From Chloroflexota bacterium (GTDB taxonomy: Bacteria > Chloroflexota > Limnocylindria > Limnocylindrales > CSP1-4): a stretch of DNA of 44,022 bases. The number at the start of each line of letters is the position of its first letter. The stretch's first letter is position 1. Positions 1-7,953 of the stretch are shown here, one piece after another. The notes below the pieces were generated by a model that had not been told where the DNA came from, did no database searches, and worked only from the letters and a program-made list of their open reading frames with translations. Made by a program: the position numbers and the translations under genes. Where the stretch lies: NCBI GenBank assembly GCA_016200675.1, contig JACQEH010000025.1:1-44022 (forward strand). Reading direction: 5' to 3'.

Positions 1-555
1 CGGGAGGGCCGAGCCGGCCCAGATCTGGCCGTGGGGATGGGGGTTCGAGGCGCCCATGATCTGGCCGCGGTTCTCGAAGACCTGGACCCATCGGTAGCGT
101 TCGCCGAGCTCGGCCGTCTCGGCGGCCCAGACGTCGACGACCCGCTGCACGTCGGCGACGGCCATGCGGGCCAGGGTCAGGTCGTGGCGGGGGCTGAAGC
201 AGATGACGTGGCAGGCACCCTCCTCGCCCTCGGCCAGGAGCAGCCCGTCGGAGATGCGTTCGGTCGGCGTGCCGGGACGAAGGGCCGAGAAGTCGTTGGT
301 GAAGATGAAGGTCGACGCATACGGCGGGTTGCTCTCGCCGTTGGCCCGGACGTTGCCGGGGCACAGGTAGCAGCCCGGGTCATATGCGCGGAGCGAGTCG
401 CTGCCGGACGTCTCTCGCCGTCCCTGCCACGGCCGCCTCGTCCGACCGGCCGAGACGAGGATCCACTCGTCGAGCAGCGGGTTGTAGCGGCGATGTGGCT
501 CCATGCCCAGGCGTGCGAGGCCGGCCTCGGCGCGGGCGCTCCCGGTGGCGGTCAT
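1..555 (-). CDS. galT: Galactose-1-phosphate uridylyltransferase, 3' end cut by window edge
   Basis: Cytoplasmic Leloir-pathway enzyme that exchanges UMP between UDP-glucose and galactose-1-phosphate. The visible 185 residues carry a GalT-like N-terminus (RRYNPLLDEWILVS), the CYLCPGN segment with the Cys-x-x-Cys found in metal-binding GalT proteins, and near the window edge NPHPHGQIW, which holds the HPH of the nucleotidyl-transfer active site. The ATG at 555-553 overlaps the TGA of the upstream deoR reading frame (ATGA), so the two are cotranslated. The C-terminal half lies outside the window. Identification is secure from the motifs; only the partial length limits it. Confidence 0.95.
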   Translation of the reverse strand, partial: MTATGSARAEAGLARLGMEPHRRYNPLLDEWILVSAGRTRRPWQGRRETSGSDSLRAYDPGCYLCPGNVRANGESNPPYASTFIFTNDFSALRPGTPTERISDGLLLAEGEEGACHVICFSPRHDLTLARMAVADVQRVVDVWAAETAELGERYRWVQVFENRGQIMGASNPHPHGQIWAGSALP

Positions 556-1345
556 GCCGGCGCGGCGTGCGACCGGGGCGCACTCGTGGCTGCCCCGGCG
601 GTCGGCAGCGCCTCGGATCGCTGGAGCGCGGCGGGGTCGACGACGCGGTGATGAGGACGTCCGCCTGGTCGAGGCGGGCGATGGAGCTGATCCCGATCAC
701 GCCCCACTTCGTGTGGTCGGCCAGCACCGCGAGGCGCCGGCCGGACTCGACGAGCGCCTGGTTGGTCTCCGCCTCCAGGAGGTTGGGGGTGGTGAAGCCC
801 GAGTGGGGGTCCATGCCGTGGACGCCCATGAACACGAGGTCGACGTGGATCGTGCGGAGGGCCGAGACGGCGAAGGGGCCGACCAGGGCGTCGCTCGGCG
901 TCCGGACGCCGCCGGTGACGATGATCGTCTGGTCCGGGCGGCCCAGGCGGTAGAGCACGTCGGCAACGGGCACCGAGTTCGTGACGATCGTGATGCCCTC
1001 GATGTCGACGAGGCGCCGGGCGAGGGCGTACGTGGTGGTGCCGGCGGAGAGGGCGATGGCCATGCCGGGTGCCACCAGCTCGGCGGCGGCGGCGGCGATC
1101 GCCGCCTTCTCGCTCAGCTCGAGCTCGGACTTGACCACGAACCCGGGCTCGAACAGGGAGCTCCCCGAGGAGGCCGTGGCGCCGCCATGGACCTTCTCGA
1201 GGAGACCCTGCTGGTGGAGGAGCTCCAGGTCCCGCCGGACGGTCATGTCCGACACGCGAAGGTCGCGGGCCAGCTCGGCTACGCGTACGGCACCATCTTC
1301 CCGGACCCGGTCCAGGATGTAGGTCTGGCGTTGACGCGCGAGCAT
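552..1345 (-). CDS. DeoR-family sugar-operon repressor, interrupted by an apparent 1-base deletion
   Basis: Transcription regulator with an N-terminal DeoR helix-turn-helix (about residues 5-55, including VSDMTVRRDLELL and the VHGGA segment) and a C-terminal sugar-phosphate-sensing fold (TNSVPVADVL, VTGGVRTPSDALVGPFA, ADHTKWGVIG). The ATG at 1345 is preceded by GAGGGGAG. The family frame runs well to LDQADVLIT (about residue 233), then turns into Arg/Pro-rich nonsense; in the neighbouring frame a DeoR-like tail resumes (VVDPAALQRSEAL) and stops at 552 in an ATGA overlap with galT. One A missing between 646 and 645 would restore ITDVVDPAAL. If the shift is real the protein gains an abnormal tail ending at 380. 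It probably controls the divergent galactoside operon and galT. Confidence 0.88.
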
Positions 1346-1557
1346 GAGACTGGCCGCTCCCCTCTGGCCGGCGATCGCTGGCCCCAAGAGGTTCGCGCAG
1401 GAGCGCCCAAAAGTCAACGTCGCCGGATGTCCACATTCACCAGCAATCAGCTCGATCGACCTTGACACGGCGAGGCGTGGTGTCCACACTTGCGTGAGGT
1501 CATGTCGGTTTTTGTGCGAACCGACACCATGCGACCTTGTTGGAGGAGAGCCCCTCG
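1346..1557. promoter_or_regulatory. Divergent control region between deoR/galT and the galactoside operon
   Basis: This 212-bp gap has three signals. An inverted repeat TGTCGGTT (1503-1510) / AACCGACA (1519-1526) with an 8-nt spacer lies just upstream of the binding-protein gene. The octamer TGTCCACA occurs at 1429-1436 and 1481-1488, exactly 52 bp apart, about five helical turns. TTGACA at 1462-1467 with CACACT 17 bp later (1485-1490) is a reasonable sigma-70 type promoter for the plus-strand operon and overlaps the second octamer. GGAGGAGAG at 1542-1550 is a strong ribosome binding site for the ATG at 1558. Assignment of any of these as a DeoR operator is inference. Confidence 0.5.
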
Positions 1558-2943
1558 ATGGTACACACCAGATGGCCGGGCGACCCTCGGGAGACGGCGG
1601 CCGCGCGGACCCCGCGCCGAACGTCGGGCCCGCGGGTCCTAGCCCTTGGTTCCGCCCTGTTGATCATTGCCGCCGCATGCGGAGGCGGCGCATCGCCCGC
1701 CCCGACGACGGCCCCCAGCACCGCCGCGAGCGCTGCTCCGAGCTCGGCCGCCTCCGCGGCCGCCCGCGGCGACGTGACGGTCGGCTCGAACTACTCGGAC
1801 AAGGTCCCGAAGGACGCCTTCGCGTCGATGCTCAGCTACTGCGCCACGCAGACGGGCGTCACCCCGAAGGTGAACACCGTCGAGCACGGCGCCTTCCAGG
1901 ACAGCATCAACTCGTACCTCCAGGGCACGCCGGATGACGTGTTCACCTGGTTCGCCGGCTATCGGATGCAGTTCTTCGCCGGCCAGGGCCTCTCGACGGA
2001 CATCTCCGATGTCTGGGCGAAGGTCGGGAGCAACTACTCCGACGCCTTCAAGAAGGCGTCGACCGGGGCCGACGGGAAGCAGTACTTCATCCCGATGTAC
2101 AACTACCCGTGGGTCATCATCTACCGCAAGAGCCTGTTCACGGAGAAGGGCTACACCATCCCCAAGACGTGGGCGGACTTCAAGACCCTGGCGGCCAAGA
2201 TCCAGGCAGACAAGATCGTCCCGCTCGCCTTCGCCGACAAGGACGGCTGGCCGGCGATGGGCACCTTCGACATCCTCAACATGCGCCAGAATGGGTACCA
2301 GTTCCATGTCGACCTGATGGCCGGCAAGGTGAAGTGGACCGACCCCAAGGTCAAGGATGTCTTCAACCTCTGGAAGGAACTGCTGCCCTTCACCCAGCCG
2401 AACGCCCTCGGGCGGACGTGGCAGGAAGGCGCGCAGTCGATGATCAAGAAAGAAGCCGCGATGTACTTCCTGGGGACCTTCGCGGGTGAGCAGGCCACCG
2501 ATCCGGCCATCCACGACGACCTCGGCTTCTTCGCCTTCCCCGTCCTCGGCAACACGTGGGACAGCGAGAACGCGATCGACGCGCCGATCGACGGGCTGAT
2601 GCTCAGCAAGTCGCCCAAGAACGTCGCCGGCGCCAAGGCCCTCCTCGAGTGCGTCGGCACGGGCCCCGCCCAGCTGGCGTTCCTCAAGACCAGCCCGAAC
2701 AACGTTGCGGCGGCCAAGAACGCCGACACCAGCAGCTACACCCCGTTCCAGAAGAGCATGGCCGACATCATCGGCAAGTCCGGTGCGATCGCCCAGTTCC
2801 TCGACCGGGACACCCGGCCGGACTTCGCCGGTCCCAACGGCATGCAGGGCTTCCTCCAGACGTTCCTGAATGACCCGAAGCAGAATCTGGACACCTTCCT
2901 CGGGAAGATCCAGTCGTTCTACGACTCACTGCCGAAGCAGTAG
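1558..2943 (+). CDS. ABC transporter sugar-binding lipoprotein
   Basis: Extracellular solute-binding protein (family 1 type, 461 aa) delivering a galactoside or oligosaccharide to the two permeases downstream. The N-terminus has basic residues, a hydrophobic stretch and IIAAAC, placing the lipid-modified Cys at residue 41, followed by an Ala/Pro/Ser/Thr linker. The mature part has features of CUT1 binding proteins (VITAVNYPWV-like YNYPWVIIYRKSLF, a TWADFKTLAAKI segment, AMYFLGTFA). The ATG at 1558 is chosen over an in-frame TTG at 1537 because GGAGGAGAG lies 7 nt before it. It is the first gene of the plus-strand operon. Substrate is inferred from the neighbouring galactosidases. Confidence 0.92.
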   Translation: MVHTRWPGDPRETAAARTPRRTSGPRVLALGSALLIIAAACGGGASPAPTTAPSTAASAAPSSAASAAARGDVTVGSNYSDKVPKDAFASMLSYCATQTGVTPKVNTVEHGAFQDSINSYLQGTPDDVFTWFAGYRMQFFAGQGLSTDISDVWAKVGSNYSDAFKKASTGADGKQYFIPMYNYPWVIIYRKSLFTEKGYTIPKTWADFKTLAAKIQADKIVPLAFADKDGWPAMGTFDILNMRQNGYQFHVDLMAGKVKWTDPKVKDVFNLWKELLPFTQPNALGRTWQEGAQSMIKKEAAMYFLGTFAGEQATDPAIHDDLGFFAFPVLGNTWDSENAIDAPIDGLMLSKSPKNVAGAKALLECVGTGPAQLAFLKTSPNNVAAAKNADTSSYTPFQKSMADIIGKSGAIAQFLDRDTRPDFAGPNGMQGFLQTFLNDPKQNLDTFLGKIQSFYDSLPKQ

Positions 2944-2965
2944 CACCTTGTAGCGAGCGAGACCC

Positions 2966-3967
2966 GTGACTGATTCCGTCAATCGCGGGCTGAACGACCC
3001 GGCGGCGCCCACGCGCCGCCGGGTCGGCTCCCAGGTCGAGGGACCTGGTGCGCTGCAGGCGGCTCCGAAGCGCAAGCGCTTCAGCCTCCTGACCCGGCGC
3101 GACAAGATCGTCCTCGGACTCATGGTCGGGATCCCGACCTCCATCCACCTCTTCTTCATCTGGCTGCCCACGGTCGCCTCGGCCGTCCTGAGCTTCACCT
3201 CGTGGAACGGCATCGGCCTGGACAAGATCAAGTTCATCGGACTCAAGAACTACGCCGACCTGTTCGGCGGCGTCTACCCACCCTTCTGGCCGGCGATCCA
3301 GCACAACGTCATCTGGCTCGCCGTGTTCATGTTCATTGCCACGCCCCTGGGCATGTTCCTCGCCGTCCTGCTGGACAAGGAGATCCGGGGCACCCGCGTC
3401 TACCAGAGCGCGATCTACCTGCCCGTCGTCCTGTCCCTGGCGATCGTCGGCTTCATCTGGCAGCTCATCTACTCGCCCGATGAGGGCTTCATCAACAGCA
3501 TCCTCGGCACGGCCGGGACGCCCCAGGCCATCGACTGGATCGGCAACCGGAACCTGAACCTGTGGGCCATCCTCGTGGCGGCGAGCTGGCGCCACGTCGG
3601 CTACATCATGGTCCTCTACCTGGCCGGCCTGAAAAGCGTCGACCCGGGCCTCCGCGAGGCCGCCTCGATCGACGGGGCCGGCGAGCGCCAGACCTTCTTC
3701 CAGGTGGTCTTCCCCGTCCTGCGACCGATCAACATCGTGGTCATCGTGATCACGGTCATCGAGTCGCTGCGGGCGTTCGACCTCGTCTACATCACGAACC
3801 GCGGCCTCAACGGCCTGGAGATCCTGTCCGTGCTGGTGACCAACAACATCATCGGCGAGGCCAGCCGGGTCGGCTTCGGATCGGCCCTGGCGGTGATCCT
3901 CCTGGTGGTCTCGGTCGGCCCGATCATCGTCTACCTCACCCGCTCGATCAAGGCGGAGACGGAATGA
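2966..3967 (+). CDS. Sugar ABC transporter permease, MalF/LacF-like
   Basis: Inner-membrane permease of a CUT1-type sugar importer (333 aa) with about six membrane segments after a long polar N-terminus. The cytoplasmic EAA loop that contacts the ATPase is visible as EAASIDGAGERQTFFQVVFP near residue 232. Start is a GTG at 2966, 22 nt after the binding-protein stop; the ribosome binding site is weak. Its stop overlaps the next permease. No ATPase gene is present in the locus, so a shared MsmX/MalK-like ATPase encoded elsewhere is expected. Confidence 0.93.
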   Translation: MTDSVNRGLNDPAAPTRRRVGSQVEGPGALQAAPKRKRFSLLTRRDKIVLGLMVGIPTSIHLFFIWLPTVASAVLSFTSWNGIGLDKIKFIGLKNYADLFGGVYPPFWPAIQHNVIWLAVFMFIATPLGMFLAVLLDKEIRGTRVYQSAIYLPVVLSLAIVGFIWQLIYSPDEGFINSILGTAGTPQAIDWIGNRNLNLWAILVAASWRHVGYIMVLYLAGLKSVDPGLREAASIDGAGERQTFFQVVFPVLRPINIVVIVITVIESLRAFDLVYITNRGLNGLEILSVLVTNNIIGEASRVGFGSALAVILLVVSVGPIIVYLTRSIKAETE

Positions 3968-4878
3968 CGACCCCGGCCGCGACAACCACGGGGACCACGC
4001 CGCTGGCCGTCACCGGCCGCAGGAAGCGCCGTCCGGGCCGCTGGCTGCTCCACGCCTTCCTGATCACGACGAGCCTGATCTGGCTGTCGCCCATCCTGTG
4101 GGCGCTCTATACGGCCCTCCGTCCCTACGGCGATACGGCCAAGTACGGCTACGTCTCGATCGGAGGCTCCTACGGCCTCCAGAACTTCATCACCGCCTGG
4201 AACCGGGTCGAAATCCCGAAGTTCTTCCTGAACACGATGATCGTGGTCGTTCCGGCCGTGATCCTGACCCTGCTGCTGGCGTCGATGGTCGCCTTCGCGG
4301 TGTCGCGCTACAGCTGGCGCTTCAACCTGCTCCTGCTGATGCTGTTCACGGCCGGCAACCTCCTCCCGCAGCAGGTCGTGATCACCCCGCTCTATCGCAT
4401 GTACCTCGCCCTGCCGTTGCCCCGGCTCGTGAGCGACAACGGCGTCTTCTACGACCAGTACGTCGGGATCATCGCCATCCATGTCGCCTTCCAGCTGGGG
4501 TTCTGCACCTTCGTCCTGAGCAACTACATGAAGACGCTGCCGAAGGAGCTGAACGAGGCCGCCGTCGTCGATGGAGCGGGTGTCTTCCGGACATTCTGGG
4601 AGGTCATCCTGCCGCTCTGCCGGCCGCCGCTGGCAGCACTCGCGACGCTCCAGTTCACCTGGATCTACAACGACTTCTTCTGGGCCCTCGTGCTCATGTT
4701 CACCGGCGACAAGCGCCCCATCACCTCTGCCCTGAACGGGCTGAAGGGACAGTTCTTCACCGACAACAACCTCGTGGCGGCGGGGTCGATCATCGTGGCC
4801 CTGCCGACGCTGATCGTCTTCTTCGTCCTCCAGAAACAGTTCATCCGCGGCCTGACCCTCGGCTCGACCAAGGGCTGA
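3964..4878 (+). CDS. Sugar ABC transporter permease, MalG/LacG-like
   Basis: Second permease of the sugar importer (304 aa). It has a hydrophobic first segment (HAFLITTSLIWLSPILWALY), further membrane segments, and an EAA loop EAAVVDGAGVFRTFWEVILP about two thirds along. The C-terminal FIRGLTLGSTKG resembles the usual MalG-type ending (GLTAGAVKG). The ATG at 3964 overlaps the stop of the preceding permease (ATGA) and follows GGAGACGGA. It ends 9 nt before the beta-galactosidase gene, so transport and hydrolysis are cotranscribed. Confidence 0.93.
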   Translation: MTTPAATTTGTTPLAVTGRRKRRPGRWLLHAFLITTSLIWLSPILWALYTALRPYGDTAKYGYVSIGGSYGLQNFITAWNRVEIPKFFLNTMIVVVPAVILTLLLASMVAFAVSRYSWRFNLLLLMLFTAGNLLPQQVVITPLYRMYLALPLPRLVSDNGVFYDQYVGIIAIHVAFQLGFCTFVLSNYMKTLPKELNEAAVVDGAGVFRTFWEVILPLCRPPLAALATLQFTWIYNDFFWALVLMFTGDKRPITSALNGLKGQFFTDNNLVAAGSIIVALPTLIVFFVLQKQFIRGLTLGSTKG

Positions 4879-4887
4879 GCGCCCGCG

Positions 4888-7800
4888 ATGCGGACCACGC
4901 CCCCCTGGGCCGATCCTGGCCTCGTCGCGCGCGGCCGACTGCCGATGCATGGCGTGCCGCACGACGATCGACGCTCGCTCGACGGGTGCTGGCGCTTCCA
5001 GCTGCTGCGGCACCCCGACGATCCGATCGGGGATCGCTGGCGGGAGATCGACGTCCCGGGCTGCTGGACCATGCAGGACACCTGGGACCAGCCGATCTAC
5101 ACCAACGTCCAGATGCCGTTCCCGGGCCTGCCGCCGGTGCCCCCCGCGGACAACCCGACCGGCGTCTACGAGCGGGACTTCGAGCTCCCGGCCGCGTGGC
5201 TCGGTCGCCGGATCGTCCTCTCGGTCGGGGCGGCCGAGAGCCTGCTGCTCGTGGGGCTGAACGGCGTCGACGTCGGGCTCAGCAAGGACTCCCACCTCGC
5301 CGCCGAATTCGAGGTCACCGAGCTGCTTCGGCCGGGGGCGAACGTCCTCCGCCTGACCGTCGTCAAGTGGTCGGACGCGACCTTCATCGAGGACCAGGAC
5401 CAGTGGTGGCACGGCGGGATCACCCGATCGGTCAGCCTCTACGCGACCGGGCACGTCCATCTCGCCGACGTCGCGGCCGTGGCGACCCTCGGGCCCGACA
5501 GCCACTCGGGAACGATCGCCCTGGACGTCGCCGTCGCCTGGCCCGCAGGGCGGCCCGAACCCGGCTGGACCGTGCAGGCGATCCTCGACGGGCCCGGCCT
5601 GGGCCACCCTGTCGAGGTCTCGGGCGACGTCCCCGCGGTTCCCCCGCCCGGGCGCCGCTCGCATGCCGGCTGGTTCGCCGGTCCGCCCCGGATCGGCGAG
5701 CTCGACGTCGTCAGCGCCGGCGCGGCGGGCGTCCGGCTCGAACCAGCGGCGGCCGCTGCCCGCGAGGACCTCATCCGCGGCGCCCGCGTCACGACCGGAC
5801 TGGCCCGCCTGGCGGCAGCCGTCCCGAGCGTGACACCCTGGTCGTCCGAGGTCCCCACGCGCTACCGGCTCAGCGTGGAGCTTCGGTCGCCCGACGGTAC
5901 GACCGTGGAGACGACCGCGCTCCAGGTCGGCTTCCGGACCGTGGAGATCGCCGGCAACGACCTCCTCGTCAACGGCCGGCGGATCATGATCCGGGGCGTG
6001 AACCGCCATGACTTTGACCCGTCGACCGGGCGCGTCGTACGCCTCGAGGACATGCGGGCCGACCTGGTCGCGATGAAGCGCTTCGGGTTCAACACGGTCC
6101 GGACGTCGCACTACCCGAACGACCCGCGATTCCTGGACCTGGCGGACGAGGTCGGCATGTACGTCATCGACGAGGCCGACATCGAGTCGCACGCCTTCTG
6201 GGGGTCGCTCTGCGACGACCCAGACTACCTCGCGGCCTGGGTGGAGCGGGTCGCCCGGATGGTCCTCCGTGATCGCAACCACCCCTCGGTCATCGCCTGG
6301 TCCCTGGGCAACGAGAGCGGCCACGGGGCCAATCACGAGGCGGCGGCGGCCTGGGTCCGGCGCGTCGACCCCACCCGGCCGCTCCACTACGAGGGGGCGA
6401 TCCGCTACGACTGGACGGCGGGCCGGACGGTCACCGACATCATCTGCCCCATGTATCCGTCGATCGCCGCCCTCGTCGAGCATGCGACCTCGGGGCGCCT
6501 GCGGGGGCCGCTCATCATGTGCGAGTACTCCCACGCCATGGGCAACAGCAACGGCAACCTCGCCGACTACTGGGACGCGATCGAGCCGACCCCCGGGCTG
6601 CAGGGCGGCGCCATCTGGGAGTGGCGGGACCACGGCCTCGACCAGCCGCTCCCCGACGGCCGGGTGCGGGCCGCCTACGGCGGCGACTTCGGCGACTCGC
6701 CGAACGACGCCAACTTCTGCATCGACGGCATCACCTTCCCCGATCGATCCCCGAAGCCCGCCCTCTGGGAGCATCGGGCGATCGCGGCTCCCGTCCGCAT
6801 CGATGGCCTGGGCGTGGCCGAGCACGGGTCTGTCGAGGTCGAGAATCGGGCCGACTTCCGGGGTCTCGACTGGCTCACCGCGACGTGGGAGCTGGAGGGG
6901 ACGGCCGGGCGCATCGCGTCGGGCGACGTGGCCCTCCCCGCGATCCCTCCGGGAGCCCGGGGCGCCGCGACGCTCGCCGGCTGGACCCGGCCCGATCCGG
7001 TGGCGGGCGAGCAGTGGCTCCGGCTCACGTTCCGAACCGCGGCGGACGCGCCATGGGCGCCGGCCGGCCACCCGATGGCAGAAGCGAGCGTGCCCGTGAT
7101 CGGAGCGGCGAATCCGAGCGTCCCCGAGACGTCGCTGTCCTCCGCTGGCGGAGCGGCAAGGGCGGACGTCGCGCGACCGGCCGTCGACGCCGACGGGCGC
7201 CTGCGGCTCGCCGGGCTCGTCCTGGGACCGGACCTCTGCCTCTGGCGCGCACCGACGGACAACGATCGCATCTCGGGCCTCGCCGAGGCCTGGGAATCGT
7301 GGGGCGTCCCGAACCTCACCCGCGCCCTCGACGGCATCGAGGTCGACGGTGCGGCCACGGTGGTCCGCCTCACCTGGCTGACCGGGTCCGGCATCCGGAT
7401 CCCCCACGAGCAGCGGCTCCTGCCGCTGCCCGACGGCGGATTCCGGGTGGACGAGACGGCGGTGATCCCGTCGGAGCTCAACGACCTGGGCCGGGTCGGG
7501 ACCGTCCTCGAGCTCGGTCCGGGCCTCGAGACCGCGACCTGGTTCGGGCGCGGGCCGCACGAGACGTACCCGGATCGCCGGCGCTCCGGGACCATCGGCC
7601 GCTGGACGGCCGCCGTCGACGACCTCCACGTGCCCTACGTGCGACCGCAGGAGAACAGCGGCCGAGCCGACACCCGCTGGCTGCAGCTGGCGGCGCACGA
7701 CGGCTCGGGCTTCCGGATCGAGCTCGACGTGCCCGGCCAGGTCTCGGCGACCCATCATCGCGCGGCGGATCTGGCCGCCGCGACCCATCGGGATGCGCTC

Positions 7801-7953
7801 CGAGCGCGCCCCGAGACCATCGTCCACCTCGACGCGGCGCACCGCGGACTCGGAACCGCGAGCTGCGGGCCCGACACCCTGGCGGCCTACCTCGTCGCGA
7901 CCGGGACGCATCGCTGGACCTGGACGATCCGGCCCATCGCGGAGCCTGCCTGA
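4888..7953 (+). CDS. lacZ: Beta-galactosidase, glycoside hydrolase family 2
   Basis: Cytoplasmic hydrolase of beta-galactosides such as lactose. At 1021 aa it is almost the length of E. coli LacZ (1023) and has the same order: sugar-binding jelly roll (CWTMQDTWDQPIYTNVQMPF), immunoglobulin-like domains, TIM barrel, and a C-terminal small-chain domain (PTDNDR near 785, RGPHETYPDR near 890). The acid/base is Glu476 in WSLGNESGHG and the nucleophile is Glu546 in MCEYSHAMGNSNG. It lies 9 nt after the permease gene and its TGA overlaps the ATG of the alpha-galactosidase (TGATG). Function is secure; the physiological substrate is not proven. Confidence 0.96.
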   Translation: MRTTPPWADPGLVARGRLPMHGVPHDDRRSLDGCWRFQLLRHPDDPIGDRWREIDVPGCWTMQDTWDQPIYTNVQMPFPGLPPVPPADNPTGVYERDFELPAAWLGRRIVLSVGAAESLLLVGLNGVDVGLSKDSHLAAEFEVTELLRPGANVLRLTVVKWSDATFIEDQDQWWHGGITRSVSLYATGHVHLADVAAVATLGPDSHSGTIALDVAVAWPAGRPEPGWTVQAILDGPGLGHPVEVSGDVPAVPPPGRRSHAGWFAGPPRIGELDVVSAGAAGVRLEPAAAAAREDLIRGARVTTGLARLAAAVPSVTPWSSEVPTRYRLSVELRSPDGTTVETTALQVGFRTVEIAGNDLLVNGRRIMIRGVNRHDFDPSTGRVVRLEDMRADLVAMKRFGFNTVRTSHYPNDPRFLDLADEVGMYVIDEADIESHAFWGSLCDDPDYLAAWVERVARMVLRDRNHPSVIAWSLGNESGHGANHEAAAAWVRRVDPTRPLHYEGAIRYDWTAGRTVTDIICPMYPSIAALVEHATSGRLRGPLIMCEYSHAMGNSNGNLADYWDAIEPTPGLQGGAIWEWRDHGLDQPLPDGRVRAAYGGDFGDSPNDANFCIDGITFPDRSPKPALWEHRAIAAPVRIDGLGVAEHGSVEVENRADFRGLDWLTATWELEGTAGRIASGDVALPAIPPGARGAATLAGWTRPDPVAGEQWLRLTFRTAADAPWAPAGHPMAEASVPVIGAANPSVPETSLSSAGGAARADVARPAVDADGRLRLAGLVLGPDLCLWRAPTDNDRISGLAEAWESWGVPNLTRALDGIEVDGAATVVRLTWLTGSGIRIPHEQRLLPLPDGGFRVDETAVIPSELNDLGRVGTVLELGPGLETATWFGRGPHETYPDRRRSGTIGRWTAAVDDLHVPYVRPQENSGRADTRWLQLAAHDGSGFRIELDVPGQVSATHHRAADLAAATHRDALRARPETIVHLDAAHRGLGTASCGPDTLAAYLVATGTHRWTWTIRPIAEPA

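Noticed and set aside
552..700. Programmed ribosomal frameshift in deoR
   Set aside because: No slippery heptamer or downstream structure is evident at 640-660, and a single missing A explains the data more simply.
1503..1526. Inverted repeat as an intrinsic terminator
   Set aside because: It lies between divergent genes, upstream of a strong ribosome binding site, with no transcription entering from upstream; an operator is likelier.
3931..7911. 1326-codon open frame on the minus strand opposite the permease and galactosidase genes
   Set aside because: It is an antisense shadow of GC-rich genes: Arg/Asp/Pro/Gly-rich with no domain, while the plus strand has complete, motif-bearing enzymes.
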